A DNA stretch of 64,000 bases from Enterococcus sp. DIV0212c (GCF_017377505.1 NZ_JAFREN010000015.1:1-64000), one strand, 5' to 3'. Positions 44,101 to 54,477 are shown, counted from the first letter of the stretch. Translations and numbers: made by a program. The notes: generated from the letters alone by a model not told the origin.

Positions 44101-45618
44101 ATGAAAAAAGTAATCATGAGTTTACTATCATTAAGTTTATTTGTAGGAGTCGCAGCAGGTTGTACGAGCGATCAAGAAAAAACAACCAAGAAAAGCAAAG
44201 AATCAAAAGAAAGCACTGAAGTTACTTCAGGTGCGTCAGCCAATGGCTATACAGATTTAAGTGAATTAAAAGACAAATATGATATTGTTATTGTTGGTGC
44301 TGGCGGTGCAGGTATGACAGCAGCTTTACAAGCAAAAGAAGCAGGCATGAACCCAGTGATTTTAGAAAAAATGCCAGTTGCTGGTGGAAATACGATCAAA
44401 TCTTCTTCTGGAATGAACGCATCACAAACTAAATTCCAAAAAGAAGACGGCATCACAGACAGCAATGACAAATTTTTTGAAGAAACATTAAAAGGCGGAA
44501 AAGGCACAAATGATAAAGAATTACTACGCTTTTTCGTTGATCATTCAGCAGATGCAATCGATTGGTTAGACAGTAAAGGCATTGTTCTTAGCAATCTAAC
44601 GATCACTGGAGGAATGAGTGAAAAACGTACCCATCGTCCAGCAGACGGTTCTGCAATTGGCGGCTACTTAGTTGATGGACTGGTCCGTAATGTCAAAGAA
44701 GAAAAAATTCCTCTGTTTGTTAATGCAGACGTGACAGAATTACTTGAAAAAGATGGTCAAGTAGATGGCGTTAAAGTAAAATTAAACGACAAAGAAACAA
44801 AAGAAATCGAAACCAATGCAGTTATCGTTACAACTGGCGGATTCGGTGCAAATAAAGAAATGCTTGAAGAATACGATCCAAAATTAAAAGATTACGTAAC
44901 AACAAACCAAGAAGGTACAACTGGTGACGGTATCAAGATGATCGAAAAATTAGGCGGCGCAACTGTTGATATGAAAGAAATTCAAATTCATCCAACCGTT
45001 CAACAAGACAAATCATTCTTAATCGGTGAAGTGGTTCGTGGCGAAGGTGCTATCTTAGCTTCACATGAAGGAACACGTTTTGTCAATGAAATGGATACTC
45101 GCGATAAAGTTTCTGCTGCAATTACAGCACTACCTGAAAAATCAGCATACTTGGTATTTGACCAAGGTGTTCGTGATCGTGCTAAAGCTATCGATTTTTA
45201 TGATGAACAAGGCTTTGTTGTTGAGGGAAAAACAATCGAAGAACTTGCTAAAAAAATCGATATGCCAGAAGCAAAACTAAAAGAAACTTTAGATCAATGG
45301 AACAAAGATGTTGCAGCTAAATCTGATACTCAATTTGGCCGCAAAACAGGAATGGACAACGATTTATCAACTGGTCCTTACTACGCAATCAAAATCGCAC
45401 CAGGTATTCACCACACAATGGGTGGCGTGAAAATCAATACTAAGACAGAAGTACTAAAAGAAGATGGAACTCCAATCAAAGGATTGTACGCATCGGGTGA
45501 AGTTACTGGCGGATTACATGGTGCAAACCGTATCGGCGGAAACGCTGTAGCAGACATCATTATCTTTGGTCGCCAATCTGGAACTGAAGCAGCAAATTTT
45601 GCGTCAGCACAAAAATAA
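44101..45618 (+). CDS. Lipoprotein flavoprotein fumarate reductase (flavocytochrome-c-like)
   Basis: 505 aa from the ATG at 44101 (AGAGGTGGG upstream). Residues 1-21 are a lipoprotein signal ending in the lipobox VAAGC, so the enzyme is probably anchored outside the membrane. A Lys/Ser/Thr-rich linker contains SGAS (43-46), which resembles an ApbE flavinylation site. The FAD fold starts at VIVGAGGAGMTAA (about 64); HRPADGSAIGG (about 180) and HHTMGGVKI (about 440) are fumarate reductase active-site regions. It has no heme motif. It probably takes electrons from an extracellular electron transfer chain to reduce fumarate. Covalent FMN is inference. Confidence 0.88.
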   Translation: MKKVIMSLLSLSLFVGVAAGCTSDQEKTTKKSKESKESTEVTSGASANGYTDLSELKDKYDIVIVGAGGAGMTAALQAKEAGMNPVILEKMPVAGGNTIKSSSGMNASQTKFQKEDGITDSNDKFFEETLKGGKGTNDKELLRFFVDHSADAIDWLDSKGIVLSNLTITGGMSEKRTHRPADGSAIGGYLVDGLVRNVKEEKIPLFVNADVTELLEKDGQVDGVKVKLNDKETKEIETNAVIVTTGGFGANKEMLEEYDPKLKDYVTTNQEGTTGDGIKMIEKLGGATVDMKEIQIHPTVQQDKSFLIGEVVRGEGAILASHEGTRFVNEMDTRDKVSAAITALPEKSAYLVFDQGVRDRAKAIDFYDEQGFVVEGKTIEELAKKIDMPEAKLKETLDQWNKDVAAKSDTQFGRKTGMDNDLSTGPYYAIKIAPGIHHTMGGVKINTKTEVLKEDGTPIKGLYASGEVTGGLHGANRIGGNAVADIIIFGRQSGTEAANFASAQK

Positions 45619-45633
45619 ATGAGTTTAAAAGAG

Positions 45634-45676
45634 CCAATAGATTGAACGTCTGCGTTTGTCTATTGGTTTCTTTTTA
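45634..45676 (+). terminator. Terminator after the fumarate reductase gene
   Basis: CCAATAGA (45634-45641) and TCTATTGG (45659-45666) stem with TTTCTTTTTAT after it. Confidence 0.8.
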
Positions 45677-45791
45677 TACATAAATAGACCTATAATCAAA
45701 AACTAAGAAAGCAATTTTTCAAAAATACTGCTTTTTTGTTGAAAATATAGTAAAATACGAGAGGAACTAAACGAGAGGTGACGACGGACAA

Positions 45792-46385
45792 ATGGCACAA
45801 TTATTTTTTAAGTATGGCGCAATGAACAGTGGTAAAACGATTGAAATATTAAAAGTAGCGCACAATTATGAAGAACAAGACAAACCTGTTGTGATTATGA
45901 CAAGCGGACTTGATACTAGAGATGGTATTGGTGTCGTTTCCAGCCGTATCGGCCTTAGAAGAGAAGCTACACCGATCTTTAAAGAGACAAATGTTTATGA
46001 ACTGATCCAAAATTTAGACTATCAGCCTTATTGTATCCTAGTAGATGAATCACAATTTCTAGAAAAAAAACATGTGATCGAATTTGCCAAGGTTGTGGAT
46101 GAATTGAATATTCCAGTCATGGCATTTGGCTTGAAGAACGATTTTCGTAATGAACTATTTGAAGGCTCAAAATATTTGATGCTTTATGCAGATAAACTAG
46201 AAGAACTAAAAACGATTTGTTGGTTCTGCCACAAAAAAGCTACGATGAATCTGCATTATATCAATGGTCAACCTGTTTATGAAGGAACACAAGTCCAAAT
46301 CGGCGGCAATGAAGCCTATTATCCAGTCTGTCGCAATCACTATTTCCATCCACCAATTGACGGTGAACAGGAAAAAAATAATTAG
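45792..46385 (+). CDS. tdk: Thymidine kinase
   Basis: 197 aa, type II thymidine kinase. P-loop GAMNSGKT (residues 9-16), the DESQFL motif (about 78-83) and the zinc-binding pair CWFCHKKA (about 141) are all present; the C-terminal zinc ligand region is CRNHYF. It phosphorylates thymidine in the salvage pathway. First gene of the conserved tdk-prfA-prmC-tsaC-glyA order. Confidence 0.95.
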   Translation: MAQLFFKYGAMNSGKTIEILKVAHNYEEQDKPVVIMTSGLDTRDGIGVVSSRIGLRREATPIFKETNVYELIQNLDYQPYCILVDESQFLEKKHVIEFAKVVDELNIPVMAFGLKNDFRNELFEGSKYLMLYADKLEELKTICWFCHKKATMNLHYINGQPVYEGTQVQIGGNEAYYPVCRNHYFHPPIDGEQEKNN

Positions 46386-46442
46386 CTAAGAAAAAATGAA
46401 AAATAAACGATACCTATTAAATAAAAAGAGGAGCAACTAACT

Positions 46443-47516
46443 ATGTACGATCAGTTACAATCAATCGAAGATCGCTATGAAGAATTGGGCGAGTTATTAA
46501 GCGATCCAGAAGTTATTAGTGATACAAAACGTTTTATGCAATTATCCAAAGAAGAAGCGAATACTCGTGAAACAGTCGACGTTTATCGTCGCTACAAGCA
46601 AGTAGTCGATGGAATCAGTGACACCGAAGAATTACTAGGTGAAAAACTAGATGCTGAAATGGCTGAAATGGCCAAAGAAGAACTTTCAGAATTAAAGAAA
46701 GAAAAAGAAGTGTTAGAAGAACGAATCAAAATTTTACTATTGCCAACAGATCCAAATGATGACAAAAATATCATCATGGAAATCCGTGGAGCAGCAGGCG
46801 GCGATGAAGCTGCTTTATTTGCTGGTGATTTATTTGGGATGTACCAAAAATATGCGGAATCACAAGGCTGGAAAACAGATGTGATGGAAGCTAGCATCAC
46901 TGGTATCGGCGGCTACAAAGAAGTAATCATGATGATTTCAGGAGACAACGTTTTCTCTAAGCTAAAATATGAAAGTGGTGCACACCGCGTTCAACGTGTT
47001 CCATCAACTGAGTCACAAGGTCGTATCCATACATCAACAGCTACTGTGGTTGTTTTACCAGAGGCTGAAGAAGTAGAACTAGATCTTGCGGATAAAGATA
47101 TACGTACAGATATCTATCATGCAAGTGGCGCTGGTGGTCAGCACGTCAATAAAACCGCTTCTGCTGTTCGTTTGACTCACATACCAACTGGAATTGCTGT
47201 TGCGATGCAAGATGAACGTTCGCAAATCAAAAACCGTGAAAAAGCTATGAAAATTTTACGTGCCAGAGTGTACGATCAAATGCAACAAGAAGCACAAAGC
47301 GAATACGATGCAAATCGTAAATCAGCTGTTGGTACAGGCGATCGTTCTGAACGAATCCGCACCTACAACTTCCCACAAAATCGTGTAACGGATCACCGCA
47401 TTGGTTTAACGATCCAAAAACTAGACCAAATTCTAGCTGGGAAATTAGATGAAATCGTAGATGCATTAGTCTTATACGATCAAACATCAAAATTAGAAGA
47501 GATGCAAAATGGGTAA
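46443..47516 (+). CDS. prfA: Peptide chain release factor 1
   Basis: 357 aa, standard length. The catalytic GGQ lies in [16 protein letters not shown] (about residue 232); the stop-codon recognition motif of RF1 would lie in the preceding domain ([13 protein letters not shown], PxT-type, about 185). It releases peptides at UAA and UAG. The GGQ glutamine is expected to be methylated by PrmC, whose gene overlaps its end by 8 bases. Confidence 0.97.
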   Translation: MYDQLQSIEDRYEELGELLSDPEVISDTKRFMQLSKEEANTRETVDVYRRYKQVVDGISDTEELLGEKLDAEMAEMAKEELSELKKEKEVLEERIKILLLPTDPNDDKNIIMEIRGAAGGDEAALFAGDLFGMYQKYAESQGWKTDVMEASITGIGGYKEVIMMISGDNVFSKLKYESGAHRVQRVPSTESQGRIHTSTATVVVLPEAEEVELDLADKDIRTDIYHASGAGGQHVNKTASAVRLTHIPTGIAVAMQDERSQIKNREKAMKILRARVYDQMQQEAQSEYDANRKSAVGTGDRSERIRTYNFPQNRVTDHRIGLTIQKLDQILAGKLDEIVDALVLYDQTSKLEEMQNG

Positions 47517-48342
47517 CCGTTATTTTGAAGTCCTTGAACGGGCTTCTTCTTTTTTAGAAAAACAAGGCAAAGAAGGCTATAGTATTTTATTCGTTTTCCT
47601 TGAAAGAAAAGGCTGGACAAAAACAGATTGGCTGCTTCATCTAAAAGAAGAAATTTCACCAGAAGATGAGCAACAACTTAATAACGACCTAAAACGGCTT
47701 GCAGAAAATTATCCACCGCAATATTTATTAGGCTATAGCAATTTTTATGACCATCGTTTTCTAGTCAATGAGCATACATTGATTCCTAGACCAGAAACGG
47801 AAGAATTAGTTGACCGCTGCTTAAAAGAAGATCCTAACGGACAGCTGAATGTTGTTGATGTGGGAACTGGAACAGGGGCAATCGCAATCAGTTTGAAATT
47901 CGCTCGACCTGATTGGCAAATAACAGCAATCGATATTTCAGAAGAAGCATTGAAGGTTGCAGAAAAAAATGCCCAGCTTTTAGAAGCGCCGATTCAATTT
48001 ATTCATGGAGATGGACTAAAACCAATGAGTGATCAAAGAATCGATATCTTGATTTCAAATCCTCCTTACATCAGTAATACTGAATGGGACTTAATGGATG
48101 AAAGTGTTCGGACATTTGAACCGAAAACGGCACTTTTCGCAGAAAATGAAGGCTTAGCGATTTATCAGCAACTAGCCGAAGAAGCAAAAGATATACTGAA
48201 TCCCGACGGTAAAATTTATTTAGAAATTGGTTTTCAACAAGGAGAATCTGTAAAGAAGATTTTCCAGCAAACATTCCCGCAAAAACAAGTACGCGTTGCT
48301 CAAGACTTATCGGGAAATGATCGAATGGTAATCATTTCATAA
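47509..48342 (+). CDS. prmC: Release factor glutamine methyltransferase
   Basis: 277 aa. SAM-binding motif [14 protein letters not shown] (about residue 117) and the catalytic NPPYIS motif (about 183). It methylates the GGQ glutamine of release factors. The reading frame begins 8 bases inside prfA, so translation is coupled. Confidence 0.96.
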   Translation: MGNRYFEVLERASSFLEKQGKEGYSILFVFLERKGWTKTDWLLHLKEEISPEDEQQLNNDLKRLAENYPPQYLLGYSNFYDHRFLVNEHTLIPRPETEELVDRCLKEDPNGQLNVVDVGTGTGAIAISLKFARPDWQITAIDISEEALKVAEKNAQLLEAPIQFIHGDGLKPMSDQRIDILISNPPYISNTEWDLMDESVRTFEPKTALFAENEGLAIYQQLAEEAKDILNPDGKIYLEIGFQQGESVKKIFQQTFPQKQVRVAQDLSGNDRMVIIS

Positions 48343-48361
48343 AAAAGAGGAGGGATAAAAA

Positions 48362-49399
48362 TTGGAGACAAAACAATTTACAGGTGACGAGATCGACCAA
48401 GCCTCAGCGTTGATTTGTAAAGGAGAATTGATCGCTTTTCCAACTGAAACAGTTTATGGACTTGGTGCAAATGCATTAGATGAGCATGCCGTGAAACAAG
48501 TTTACGCAGTCAAAGGACGTCCCAGCGATAATCCGCTGATTGTTCATGTCAGCGATTTTGAGATGGTTAAACAATATGTAACTGATTTCCCCTCAAACAC
48601 CAAAGCGTTAGTGGATTCCTTTTGGCCCGGCCCTTTAACATTAATCTTCACTGTAAAACCAAATACATTTTCATCTACTGTCACTGGCGGTCTAAAAACA
48701 GTTGCTTTTCGGATGCCTAAAAATGATAAAACATTAGCGCTGATTAATAAAGCTGGCGTGCCATTGGTAGGTCCAAGCGCTAATACTTCTGGCAAACCGA
48801 GTCCAACAACAGCTCAACATGTGTTTCATGATTTACATGGGAAAATCGCGGGTATCTTAGATGACGGAGCGACTCAGATTGGTGTGGAATCAACGGTGTT
48901 GGACTTAACCGCTGCAGATGGAGTTCCAGTTATTTTAAGACCAGGAGCAATCACCAAAGAAAGTTTGGAAGAAGTTGTCGGTAAGGTACGTGTAGATCAG
49001 CATTTAATCAGTGAAAAAGAAGCCCCTAAAGCACCAGGGATGAAGTATAAACATTATTCCCCAGATACTCCTGTATGGATTGTTGATGGCAATCTGGATG
49101 TATTTGAAAAAGCGATAACATGGGCTAAAAACAAAAACCAACGAATTGGTTTATTTGCGGATAATCAAATTATATCAGCATTTTCTGATGAAATAGATGA
49201 AGGCTTTTCTTTTGGAGAAGATTCGGTTGAACAGGCAACTAAGCTATTATTTGCTGGACTTCGATCGTTAGATGAAAAAAATATCGACATAATTTTTGCC
49301 CAAGCGTTTCCAGAAACTGGATTGGGTATCGCTTACATGAATCGACTGAAGAAAGCTGCAAACCAAAATATTTTAAAAATTGATTCGATTTTCGAGTAG
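48362..49399 (+). CDS. L-threonylcarbamoyladenylate synthase (Sua5/TsaC2 type)
   Basis: 345 aa. The N-terminal YrdC domain shows [13 protein letters not shown] (about residue 26), [14 protein letters not shown] and [12 protein letters not shown] (about 136). The C-terminal Sua5 domain (from about 235, after [11 protein letters not shown]) makes it the long form. It forms threonylcarbamoyl-AMP for the t6A modification of ANN-reading tRNAs. The start codon is TTG at 48362, 8-9 bases after GAGGAGGG. It follows prmC closely. Confidence 0.93.
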   Translation: METKQFTGDEIDQASALICKGELIAFPTETVYGLGANALDEHAVKQVYAVKGRPSDNPLIVHVSDFEMVKQYVTDFPSNTKALVDSFWPGPLTLIFTVKPNTFSSTVTGGLKTVAFRMPKNDKTLALINKAGVPLVGPSANTSGKPSPTTAQHVFHDLHGKIAGILDDGATQIGVESTVLDLTAADGVPVILRPGAITKESLEEVVGKVRVDQHLISEKEAPKAPGMKYKHYSPDTPVWIVDGNLDVFEKAITWAKNKNQRIGLFADNQIISAFSDEIDEGFSFGEDSVEQATKLLFAGLRSLDEKNIDIIFAQAFPETGLGIAYMNRLKKAANQNILKIDSIFE

Positions 49400-49454
49400 A
49401 GAGCTTTTAAGTATGATACAATCGGTACAAACAAATGAAATGGAGGCTTGTTTA

Positions 49455-50693
49455 ATGGATTATAAAACATTTGATCCTGATTTATGGGATGCAATTGCAA
49501 AAGAAAATGATCGTCAAGAAAACAATCTGGAGCTGATTGCATCAGAAAACGTTGTTTCTAAAGGTGTTATGGCAGCACAGGGAAGTATTCTTACAAATAA
49601 GTATGCAGAAGGCTATCCTGGCAAACGTTATTATGGAGGTTGCGAGTTTATTGATATCGTTGAAGATTTAGCAATTGACCGTGCCAAAGAATTGTTTGGT
49701 GCAAAATTTGCGAATGTTCAGCCTCACTCAGGCTCTCAAGCGAATACAGCTGCATATCTTTCATTGATTGAACCAGGGGATACCGTTTTAGGGATGGATT
49801 TGTCTGCGGGAGGACATTTAACTCACGGTTCACCAGTCAATTTTAGTGGGAAAACTTATAACTTTGTGAGCTACGGCGTTGATCCGACAACAGAAGTGAT
49901 CGATTATAATGTTGTGCGTATTTTAGCGCGTGAACATCAGCCTAAATTGATCGTTGCAGGAGCCAGTGCGTATTCTCGTACGATCGACTTTGAAAAATTC
50001 CGTGAAATCGCAGATGAAGTCGGCGCAAAATTAATGGTAGATATGGCTCATATTGCAGGGCTTGTAGCAGCTGGCTTACATCCTAATCCAGTACCATATG
50101 CTGATATCACAACATCAACAACACATAAAACTCTACGCGGACCTCGTGGTGGACTTATTTTAACAAATGACGAAGATTTAGCGAAAAAAATCAATAGCAA
50201 TATTTTCCCTGGTATTCAGGGCGGACCATTAGAACATGTCATTGCCGGTAAAGCAGTTGCTTTTAAAGAAGCACTAGACATTACCTTTAAAGAATATAGC
50301 GAACAAGTCATTGAAAATGCTAAAGCGATGACCAAAGTTTTCAATCAAACACCAGAAGCTCGTTTAGTGAGCGGTTCAACAGACAATCATTTATTATTGA
50401 TCGATGTTAGTGGTTTTGGTTTAAACGGAAAAGAAGCAGAAGCGATTTTAGATAGCGTGAATATCACGGCTAATAAAAACTCAATTCCATTTGAACAGCT
50501 TAGTCCTTTTAAAACAAGTGGTATTCGTATTGGTACACCTGCAATCACGACTCGAGGATTTAAAGAAGACGATTGTGTGGAAGTGGCTAAATTAATCGTG
50601 AAAGCTTTAAATGATCATGAAAATGAAGCAACTCTTTCTGAGGTTCGTGCCTCTGTTAGTGAGCTGACAAAAAAATATCCACTTTATAAGTAA
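49455..50693 (+). CDS. glyA: Serine hydroxymethyltransferase
   Basis: 412 aa from the ATG at 49455 with TGGAGG upstream; the longer frame from 49380 overlaps the previous gene and lacks a site. The PLP lysine is in [13 protein letters not shown] (about 225), and [10 protein letters not shown] and VDMAHIAGL are conserved. It converts serine and tetrahydrofolate into glycine and methylene-tetrahydrofolate. Confidence 0.97.
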   Translation: MDYKTFDPDLWDAIAKENDRQENNLELIASENVVSKGVMAAQGSILTNKYAEGYPGKRYYGGCEFIDIVEDLAIDRAKELFGAKFANVQPHSGSQANTAAYLSLIEPGDTVLGMDLSAGGHLTHGSPVNFSGKTYNFVSYGVDPTTEVIDYNVVRILAREHQPKLIVAGASAYSRTIDFEKFREIADEVGAKLMVDMAHIAGLVAAGLHPNPVPYADITTSTTHKTLRGPRGGLILTNDEDLAKKINSNIFPGIQGGPLEHVIAGKAVAFKEALDITFKEYSEQVIENAKAMTKVFNQTPEARLVSGSTDNHLLLIDVSGFGLNGKEAEAILDSVNITANKNSIPFEQLSPFKTSGIRIGTPAITTRGFKEDDCVEVAKLIVKALNDHENEATLSEVRASVSELTKKYPLYK

Positions 50694-50698
50694 AAGTT

Positions 50699-50735
50699 TC
50701 GAGTGATTGACTAGTCAATCGCTCGATTTTGTTTT
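50699..50735 (+). terminator. Terminator after glyA
   Basis: TCGAGTGATTGA (50699-50710) and TCAATCGCTCGA (50715-50726) form a 12-bp stem with one mispair and a 4-base loop, then TTTTGTTTT. Confidence 0.85.
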
Positions 50736-50772
50736 ACAATAGGAAGGAATAAATTATTGAAGGAGAATGAGC

Positions 50773-51402
50773 ATGGGAAAATTCCAAGTTATTGATCATC
50801 CACTGATCCAACACAAATTAACAATCATTAGAGATAAGGATTGTGGTACAAAGGTTTTTCGTGAAGTCGTGAATGAGATTGCAATGCTTATGGCATATGA
50901 AGTTTCAAGAGATATGCCTTTAGAAGACGTTGTTATTGAGACACCAATCTGCAAATCAACACAAAAAACATTATCTGGTAAAAAGGTAGCAATCGTGCCT
51001 ATTTTACGCGCAGGTATTGGAATGGTAGATGGTATTTTGGAATTGATTCCAGCAGCAAAAGTTGGACATATCGGTTTATACCGTGATCATGATACATTAG
51101 AACCAGTTGAATATTTTGTGAAAATGCCTGAAGATATCGATGCACGTCAATTATTCGTCGTTGATCCAATGTTAGCAACAGGCGGATCTGCAATTATGGC
51201 GATCGATGCATTAAAAGCACGTGGCGGCAGCAACATTAAATTTGTTTGTTTAGTTGCAGCGCCAGAAGGTGTGAAAGCTTTACAAGAAGCTCATCCAGAT
51301 ATCGATATTTATACTGCAGCATTAGATGAATATTTAGATAAAGATGGCTACATCGTTCCTGGTTTAGGGGATGCTGGTGATCGTTTGTTTGGAACAAAAT
51401 AA
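50773..51402 (+). CDS. upp: Uracil phosphoribosyltransferase
   Basis: 209 aa; I take the ATG at 50773 because GAAGGAGA is 7-8 bases upstream, and the ATG at 50767 is too near. The PRPP-binding loop [10 protein letters not shown] (about residue 131) and the uracil site PEGVKAL...[13 protein letters not shown] are intact. It salvages uracil to UMP. Confidence 0.96.
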   Translation: MGKFQVIDHPLIQHKLTIIRDKDCGTKVFREVVNEIAMLMAYEVSRDMPLEDVVIETPICKSTQKTLSGKKVAIVPILRAGIGMVDGILELIPAAKVGHIGLYRDHDTLEPVEYFVKMPEDIDARQLFVVDPMLATGGSAIMAIDALKARGGSNIKFVCLVAAPEGVKALQEAHPDIDIYTAALDEYLDKDGYIVPGLGDAGDRLFGTK

Positions 51403-51413
51403 TTAAACGATTT

Positions 51414-51460
51414 AATAGCTGATCAGAAATAGTTTCATATTTCTGATCAGCTATTTTTTT
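51414..51460. terminator. Terminator between upp and the DUF2187 gene
   Basis: ATAGCTGATCAGAAAT (51415-51430) and ATTTCTGATCAGCTAT (51439-51454) are a perfect 16-bp stem with an 8-base loop and T-run. Confidence 0.9.
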
Positions 51461-51500
51461 ATAAACAAAAAATCCATCCAATAATAATGGATGGAAGAAG

Positions 51501-51737
51501 CTATACTTTTTTTAGTTTTTTGTAATTGATGACGATCACACCATTACTTTTAACCATTAAATCTGTGTTATCAGAGTTTTCATCAATTTCCACAACAGCA
51601 GAATTATTTAATTGTTTAGTGATAATTCCAGTTTGTGGCTGACCATGCATCAAGAAAGTGACCTGAGTATCAACAGTGAATAAATCCCCCTCCGCAGAAG
51701 GCTCAACAGGACGATTAAAGTTACCGAAATTAGACAT
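51501..51737 (-). CDS. DUF2187 (KOW-like) small protein
   Basis: 78 aa. The central segment, V-T-F-L-x-H-G-Q-P-Q-T-G-I-I-x-K-Q-L-x-N-S-A-V-V-E-I-D split over residues 25-53, and the C-terminal VINYKKLKKV end fit DUF2187, small beta-barrel proteins related to KOW domains. Function unknown; some relatives are linked to cell envelope or RNA binding. Start ATG with GGAAG upstream. It lies alone, in reverse, between upp and the tRNA. Confidence 0.7.
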   Translation of the reverse strand: MSNFGNFNRPVEPSAEGDLFTVDTQVTFLMHGQPQTGIITKQLNNSAVVEIDENSDNTDLMVKSNGVIVINYKKLKKV

Positions 51738-51875
51738 TCAAAAAAACTTCCTTTCTTAACTAACTCTATTATACCATAAATGAAGAAAAATTTCAGAAAA
51801 CTAATTTTATTTTAAAAAAGGAACAGTTTCTACCTTTACAAAAGGTAGGTTTAGTTTTATAATTTTGAGTGTATC

Positions 51876-51948
51876 GCCAGCTTAGCTCAGTCGGTAGAGC
51901 AACGCACTCGTAACGCGTAGGTCGTAGGTTCGATTCCTACAGCTGGCA
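51876..51948 (+). tRNA. tRNA-Thr (anticodon CGU)
   Basis: 73 bases, with GCCAGCT/AGCTGGC acceptor arm, D-loop AGTCGGTA, anticodon loop CTCGTAA (anticodon CGT in DNA) and T-arm TAGGTTCGATTCCTA. The anticodon stem ACGCA/CGCGT has one A-C mismatch next to the loop. No CCA is encoded. Confidence 0.95.
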
Positions 51949-51961
51949 TTAATTAAAAGAG

Positions 51962-52011
51962 AAACAGGCATATCAAAGTTTTTGAACTTTCGGTATGTCT
52001 GTTTTATTTTT
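51962..52011 (+). terminator. Terminator after the tRNA-Thr gene
   Basis: AACAGGCATA ... TATGTCTGTT (one G-T pair), with inner AAAGTT/AACTTT, then TTATTTTTAT. Confidence 0.75.
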
Positions 52012-52129
52012 ATGTTAACTAAAACAAAGTGTTCTATTATTTCATTTTATTAAAATAAAAAAACAGGATTGAAGAGAATACTGTGTTACGATCTTTTTGA
52101 CAAAATAATAGAAAAGTGAGAGGTTACAG

Positions 52130-53590
52130 ATGAAAAAAATTTTGCACTGTATAGGATTCCTAGTAATAGGAGCTTTGATGTTTTATTCTTCATCAGCTTT
52201 TGCACAAGGAAATGTATCTAGTTCTGGAATGAAAACTTCTGATGACGGGACAGACTATGTTCTTGTGGGAAAGGCTTTTCATGATATTTTCTCTGAACCG
52301 ACGGAAATAGACTTAAACACAAATAAGTTAGTTTATTTCCAACAAGAATTAACAGTCAATAACGGAACTATGACGAAGTATTTAGCAAAATTTACAAACC
52401 AAGACAGCACAGGAGATTCTTGGTTTCAATTTGCCTCGTATCCTACAGTCACTAAAGGGAATGCTAAGTTAACGTATACCACAGACGGAATAAATTATAG
52501 TGATATACTACCCGATTTAAATGATCTAGTTGGTTATAAGATGGAGCTTACGCAAGCGATCGTCCATCCAGATGATGGAAACAACCGAGAGCCGGATTTA
52601 CTTATTTCATTTACAATGACGCCAAAAAGAGACTTTATTCTTGAAAATAATGCCTTGAATAAAGATATTGTTCCTTTTAGCGGTGGATATGATTCGGGTG
52701 GTTATGGTACCTATATTGATTGGAGATTTGGAAGAGGGGTACATTTTACTAATATCCCAATACTTGGGGAAGATGTTCAGGTCGTTTATGAAGAGGAAGA
52801 TGGCACCGTAATTCATGAGCCTCAATTAGTGAAGGGCAATATTGGTGATATGTATGATGCTACTACAGATCAATATAAATTGGTCATTCCAGGCTATACC
52901 TTAAATCAAAATAAACTTCCAGCTAATGCCATAGGTCTTTTTACCGCCGAAAAACAAAGCGTAAAATATGTATATAGTAAAGATCCCGTTGCTGCAGCAG
53001 ATGTAACAGTAAAATATCAAGATACAAATGGAAAAAGCCTTGCGGATGCGATTGTTAAGACAGGAAACATTGGCGATTTGTATTCTACAGAACAAAAAGA
53101 GTTTGATGGTTATACATTTAAAGAGGTTCAGGGAAATACTACAGGGATATTCATGGATGAAGCTCAAACAGTAATTTATATCTATGAAAAAAATCCATCT
53201 AAGATATCGAATGTAATAGTAAAATATCAAGATACCGATGGAAATAATTTAAGTGCCGAAGTGGTGAAAATTGGAGTAATTGGCGATTCATATACCACTG
53301 AACAAAGAGAATTTGATGGCTATACATTTAAAGAAGTTCGAGGAATAGCAAAAGGAGCTTTTACAGATAACGTTCAGGTTGTAACGTATGTTTATGAAAG
53401 AAAGATAGAAGCAATGACCAATAATCAATCAAACACTAAACCTGCACAAAAAACCACGCTATTTCCGCCATTGGGTGAAAACAATCAATATTCAAAAGTA
53501 TTAATGATACTTGGAAATGTGCTAACTATGTGCGTGCTTATATTTTGGATAGGATTAGTGAAGAGGAAAAACAGGAACAATCATGGATAA
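52130..53590 (+). CDS. Surface protein with three MucBP repeats and a degenerate sorting signal
   Basis: 486 aa. Signal peptide to SSAFA (cut after about residue 25); an N-terminal domain of unknown type (about 30-205); three MucBP-like repeats (about 215-285, 290-352, 360-425), the last two sharing V-K-Y-Q-D-T-x-G and E-F-D-G-Y-T-F-K-E-V; a linker; and a C-terminal membrane segment (about 455-477) with positive tail KRKNRNN. Where LPxTG is expected there is FPPLGE (about 445), so sortase anchoring is uncertain. MucBP repeats are usual in adhesins. The gene sits directly after tRNA-Thr, typical of a variable locus. Confidence 0.85.
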   Translation: MKKILHCIGFLVIGALMFYSSSAFAQGNVSSSGMKTSDDGTDYVLVGKAFHDIFSEPTEIDLNTNKLVYFQQELTVNNGTMTKYLAKFTNQDSTGDSWFQFASYPTVTKGNAKLTYTTDGINYSDILPDLNDLVGYKMELTQAIVHPDDGNNREPDLLISFTMTPKRDFILENNALNKDIVPFSGGYDSGGYGTYIDWRFGRGVHFTNIPILGEDVQVVYEEEDGTVIHEPQLVKGNIGDMYDATTDQYKLVIPGYTLNQNKLPANAIGLFTAEKQSVKYVYSKDPVAAADVTVKYQDTNGKSLADAIVKTGNIGDLYSTEQKEFDGYTFKEVQGNTTGIFMDEAQTVIYIYEKNPSKISNVIVKYQDTDGNNLSAEVVKIGVIGDSYTTEQREFDGYTFKEVRGIAKGAFTDNVQVVTYVYERKIEAMTNNQSNTKPAQKTTLFPPLGENNQYSKVLMILGNVLTMCVLIFWIGLVKRKNRNNHG

Positions 53591-53624
53591 GTTATTTCAG
53601 AGATATTTTATCTAAATAAAATGT

Positions 53625-53664
53625 AAACTCAAAACCGTACTTATTGAAGGTTTTGAGTTTTTTT
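53625..53664 (+). terminator. Terminator after the MucBP gene
   Basis: AAACTCAAAACC and GGTTTTGAGTTT with a run of T's; stem 12 bp, loop 12 bases. Confidence 0.85.
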
Positions 53665-53768
53665 AACTATTTTCCATCTATATAAAGAGAATCTATTCAT
53701 AATCTTTGTATATTTACAAAAAAGAGCCTACACTAAATTTATAACTAATTATATAGGAGGAATGCATC

Positions 53769-53954
53769 ATGTCAGAAAAAATTGATAAAATCAATAAATT
53801 AGCCAATGAAGCAAAGAAAGAAGTCGAGCGCTTAGAAGACAAACGTCAAGAAAGTCTTGGAAACTCTATCAATTATATTGAAAATGAATTGCAGGTCCAA
53901 CGTTTATATGCACAAATCGAAGCTTATGAAAAAGTTTTGGATATTGTAAAATAA
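53769..53954 (+). CDS. Small helical (coiled-coil) protein of unknown function
   Basis: 61 aa, nearly all charged and helix-forming residues with a heptad-like pattern (I-x-x-L-x-x-L and V-x-R-L, then L-x-Y-A-x-I-x-A-Y). Strong ribosome binding site ATAGGAGG. It has a strong terminator downstream (54000-54045), so it is a single transcribed gene. I do not recognise a family. It is close to the tail module but has its own terminator, so there is no evidence that it belongs to it. Confidence 0.6.
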   Translation: MSEKIDKINKLANEAKKEVERLEDKRQESLGNSINYIENELQVQRLYAQIEAYEKVLDIVK

Positions 53955-53999
53955 TTAAGGTCATGCAAAAATGTTCCGTATAAAATAATTTTTTAGATA

Positions 54000-54047
54000 A
54001 ATAGGCCATACAAAATGAATTTAGTTTTGTATGGCCTATTTTTTGTC
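54000..54047 (+). terminator. Strong terminator before the tail module
   Basis: AATAGGCCATACAAAA (54000-54015) and TTTTGTATGGCCTATT (54025-54040) are a perfect 16-bp stem with T-run. It isolates the tail module from upstream transcription. Confidence 0.9.
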
Positions 54048-54189
54048 GAATTTATTTCAACGAATAAAAATTACCAATAGAAAGGTGAAAGAATAATGGG
54101 AGGATTGTGAACGGTAGCTTCCCATAAAATAAATTAATATTAGTTCATAGCAATTGCCGAGATAAACTTGCAAAAGGGAGAGAGTTAAA

Positions 54190-54477
54190 ATCGGGGGAAA
54201 TCAAGAATATAAGTATACAGATGCTGATGTAGATAGAATCGTCAAACAAAAGCATCATCGTTGGCAAAAAAGGAGAAAAGCAAAAGATATTTATAAAAAC
54301 CAAGAGAAAAAACCGTCTTCTTCATATAACGAAGCGGCCGCTATTTTTTTTAAAAATAATCTACCCTTGGATATAGATATTATTGAGTGTGTTGCTAATG
54401 AGAGCGTGGAAGTGACTAAAAAAAATGCACAAGCAATTGTAAAATTTGTTTCTTCTATAAGTAAAGAAAGAGTTTGA
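54190..54477 (+). pseudogene. 95-codon frame without a usual start codon at the edge of the tail module
   Basis: An open frame of 95 codons (lysine-rich, containing YTDADVDRIVKQKHHRW and later VTKKNAQAIVKFVSS) runs from a point just after an AAGGGAG site to a TGA, but contains no ATG or GTG near that site; the codon about 9 bases after it is ATC. It also contains the palindrome AGCGGCCGCT, unusual in this AT-rich DNA. It is probably the truncated remains of a phage gene, or a gene using a rare ATC start. I cannot name the family. Confidence 0.4.

Noticed and set aside
52097..52102. Consensus -35 TTGACA before the MucBP gene
   Set aside because: No -10 at acceptable distance before the start codon.
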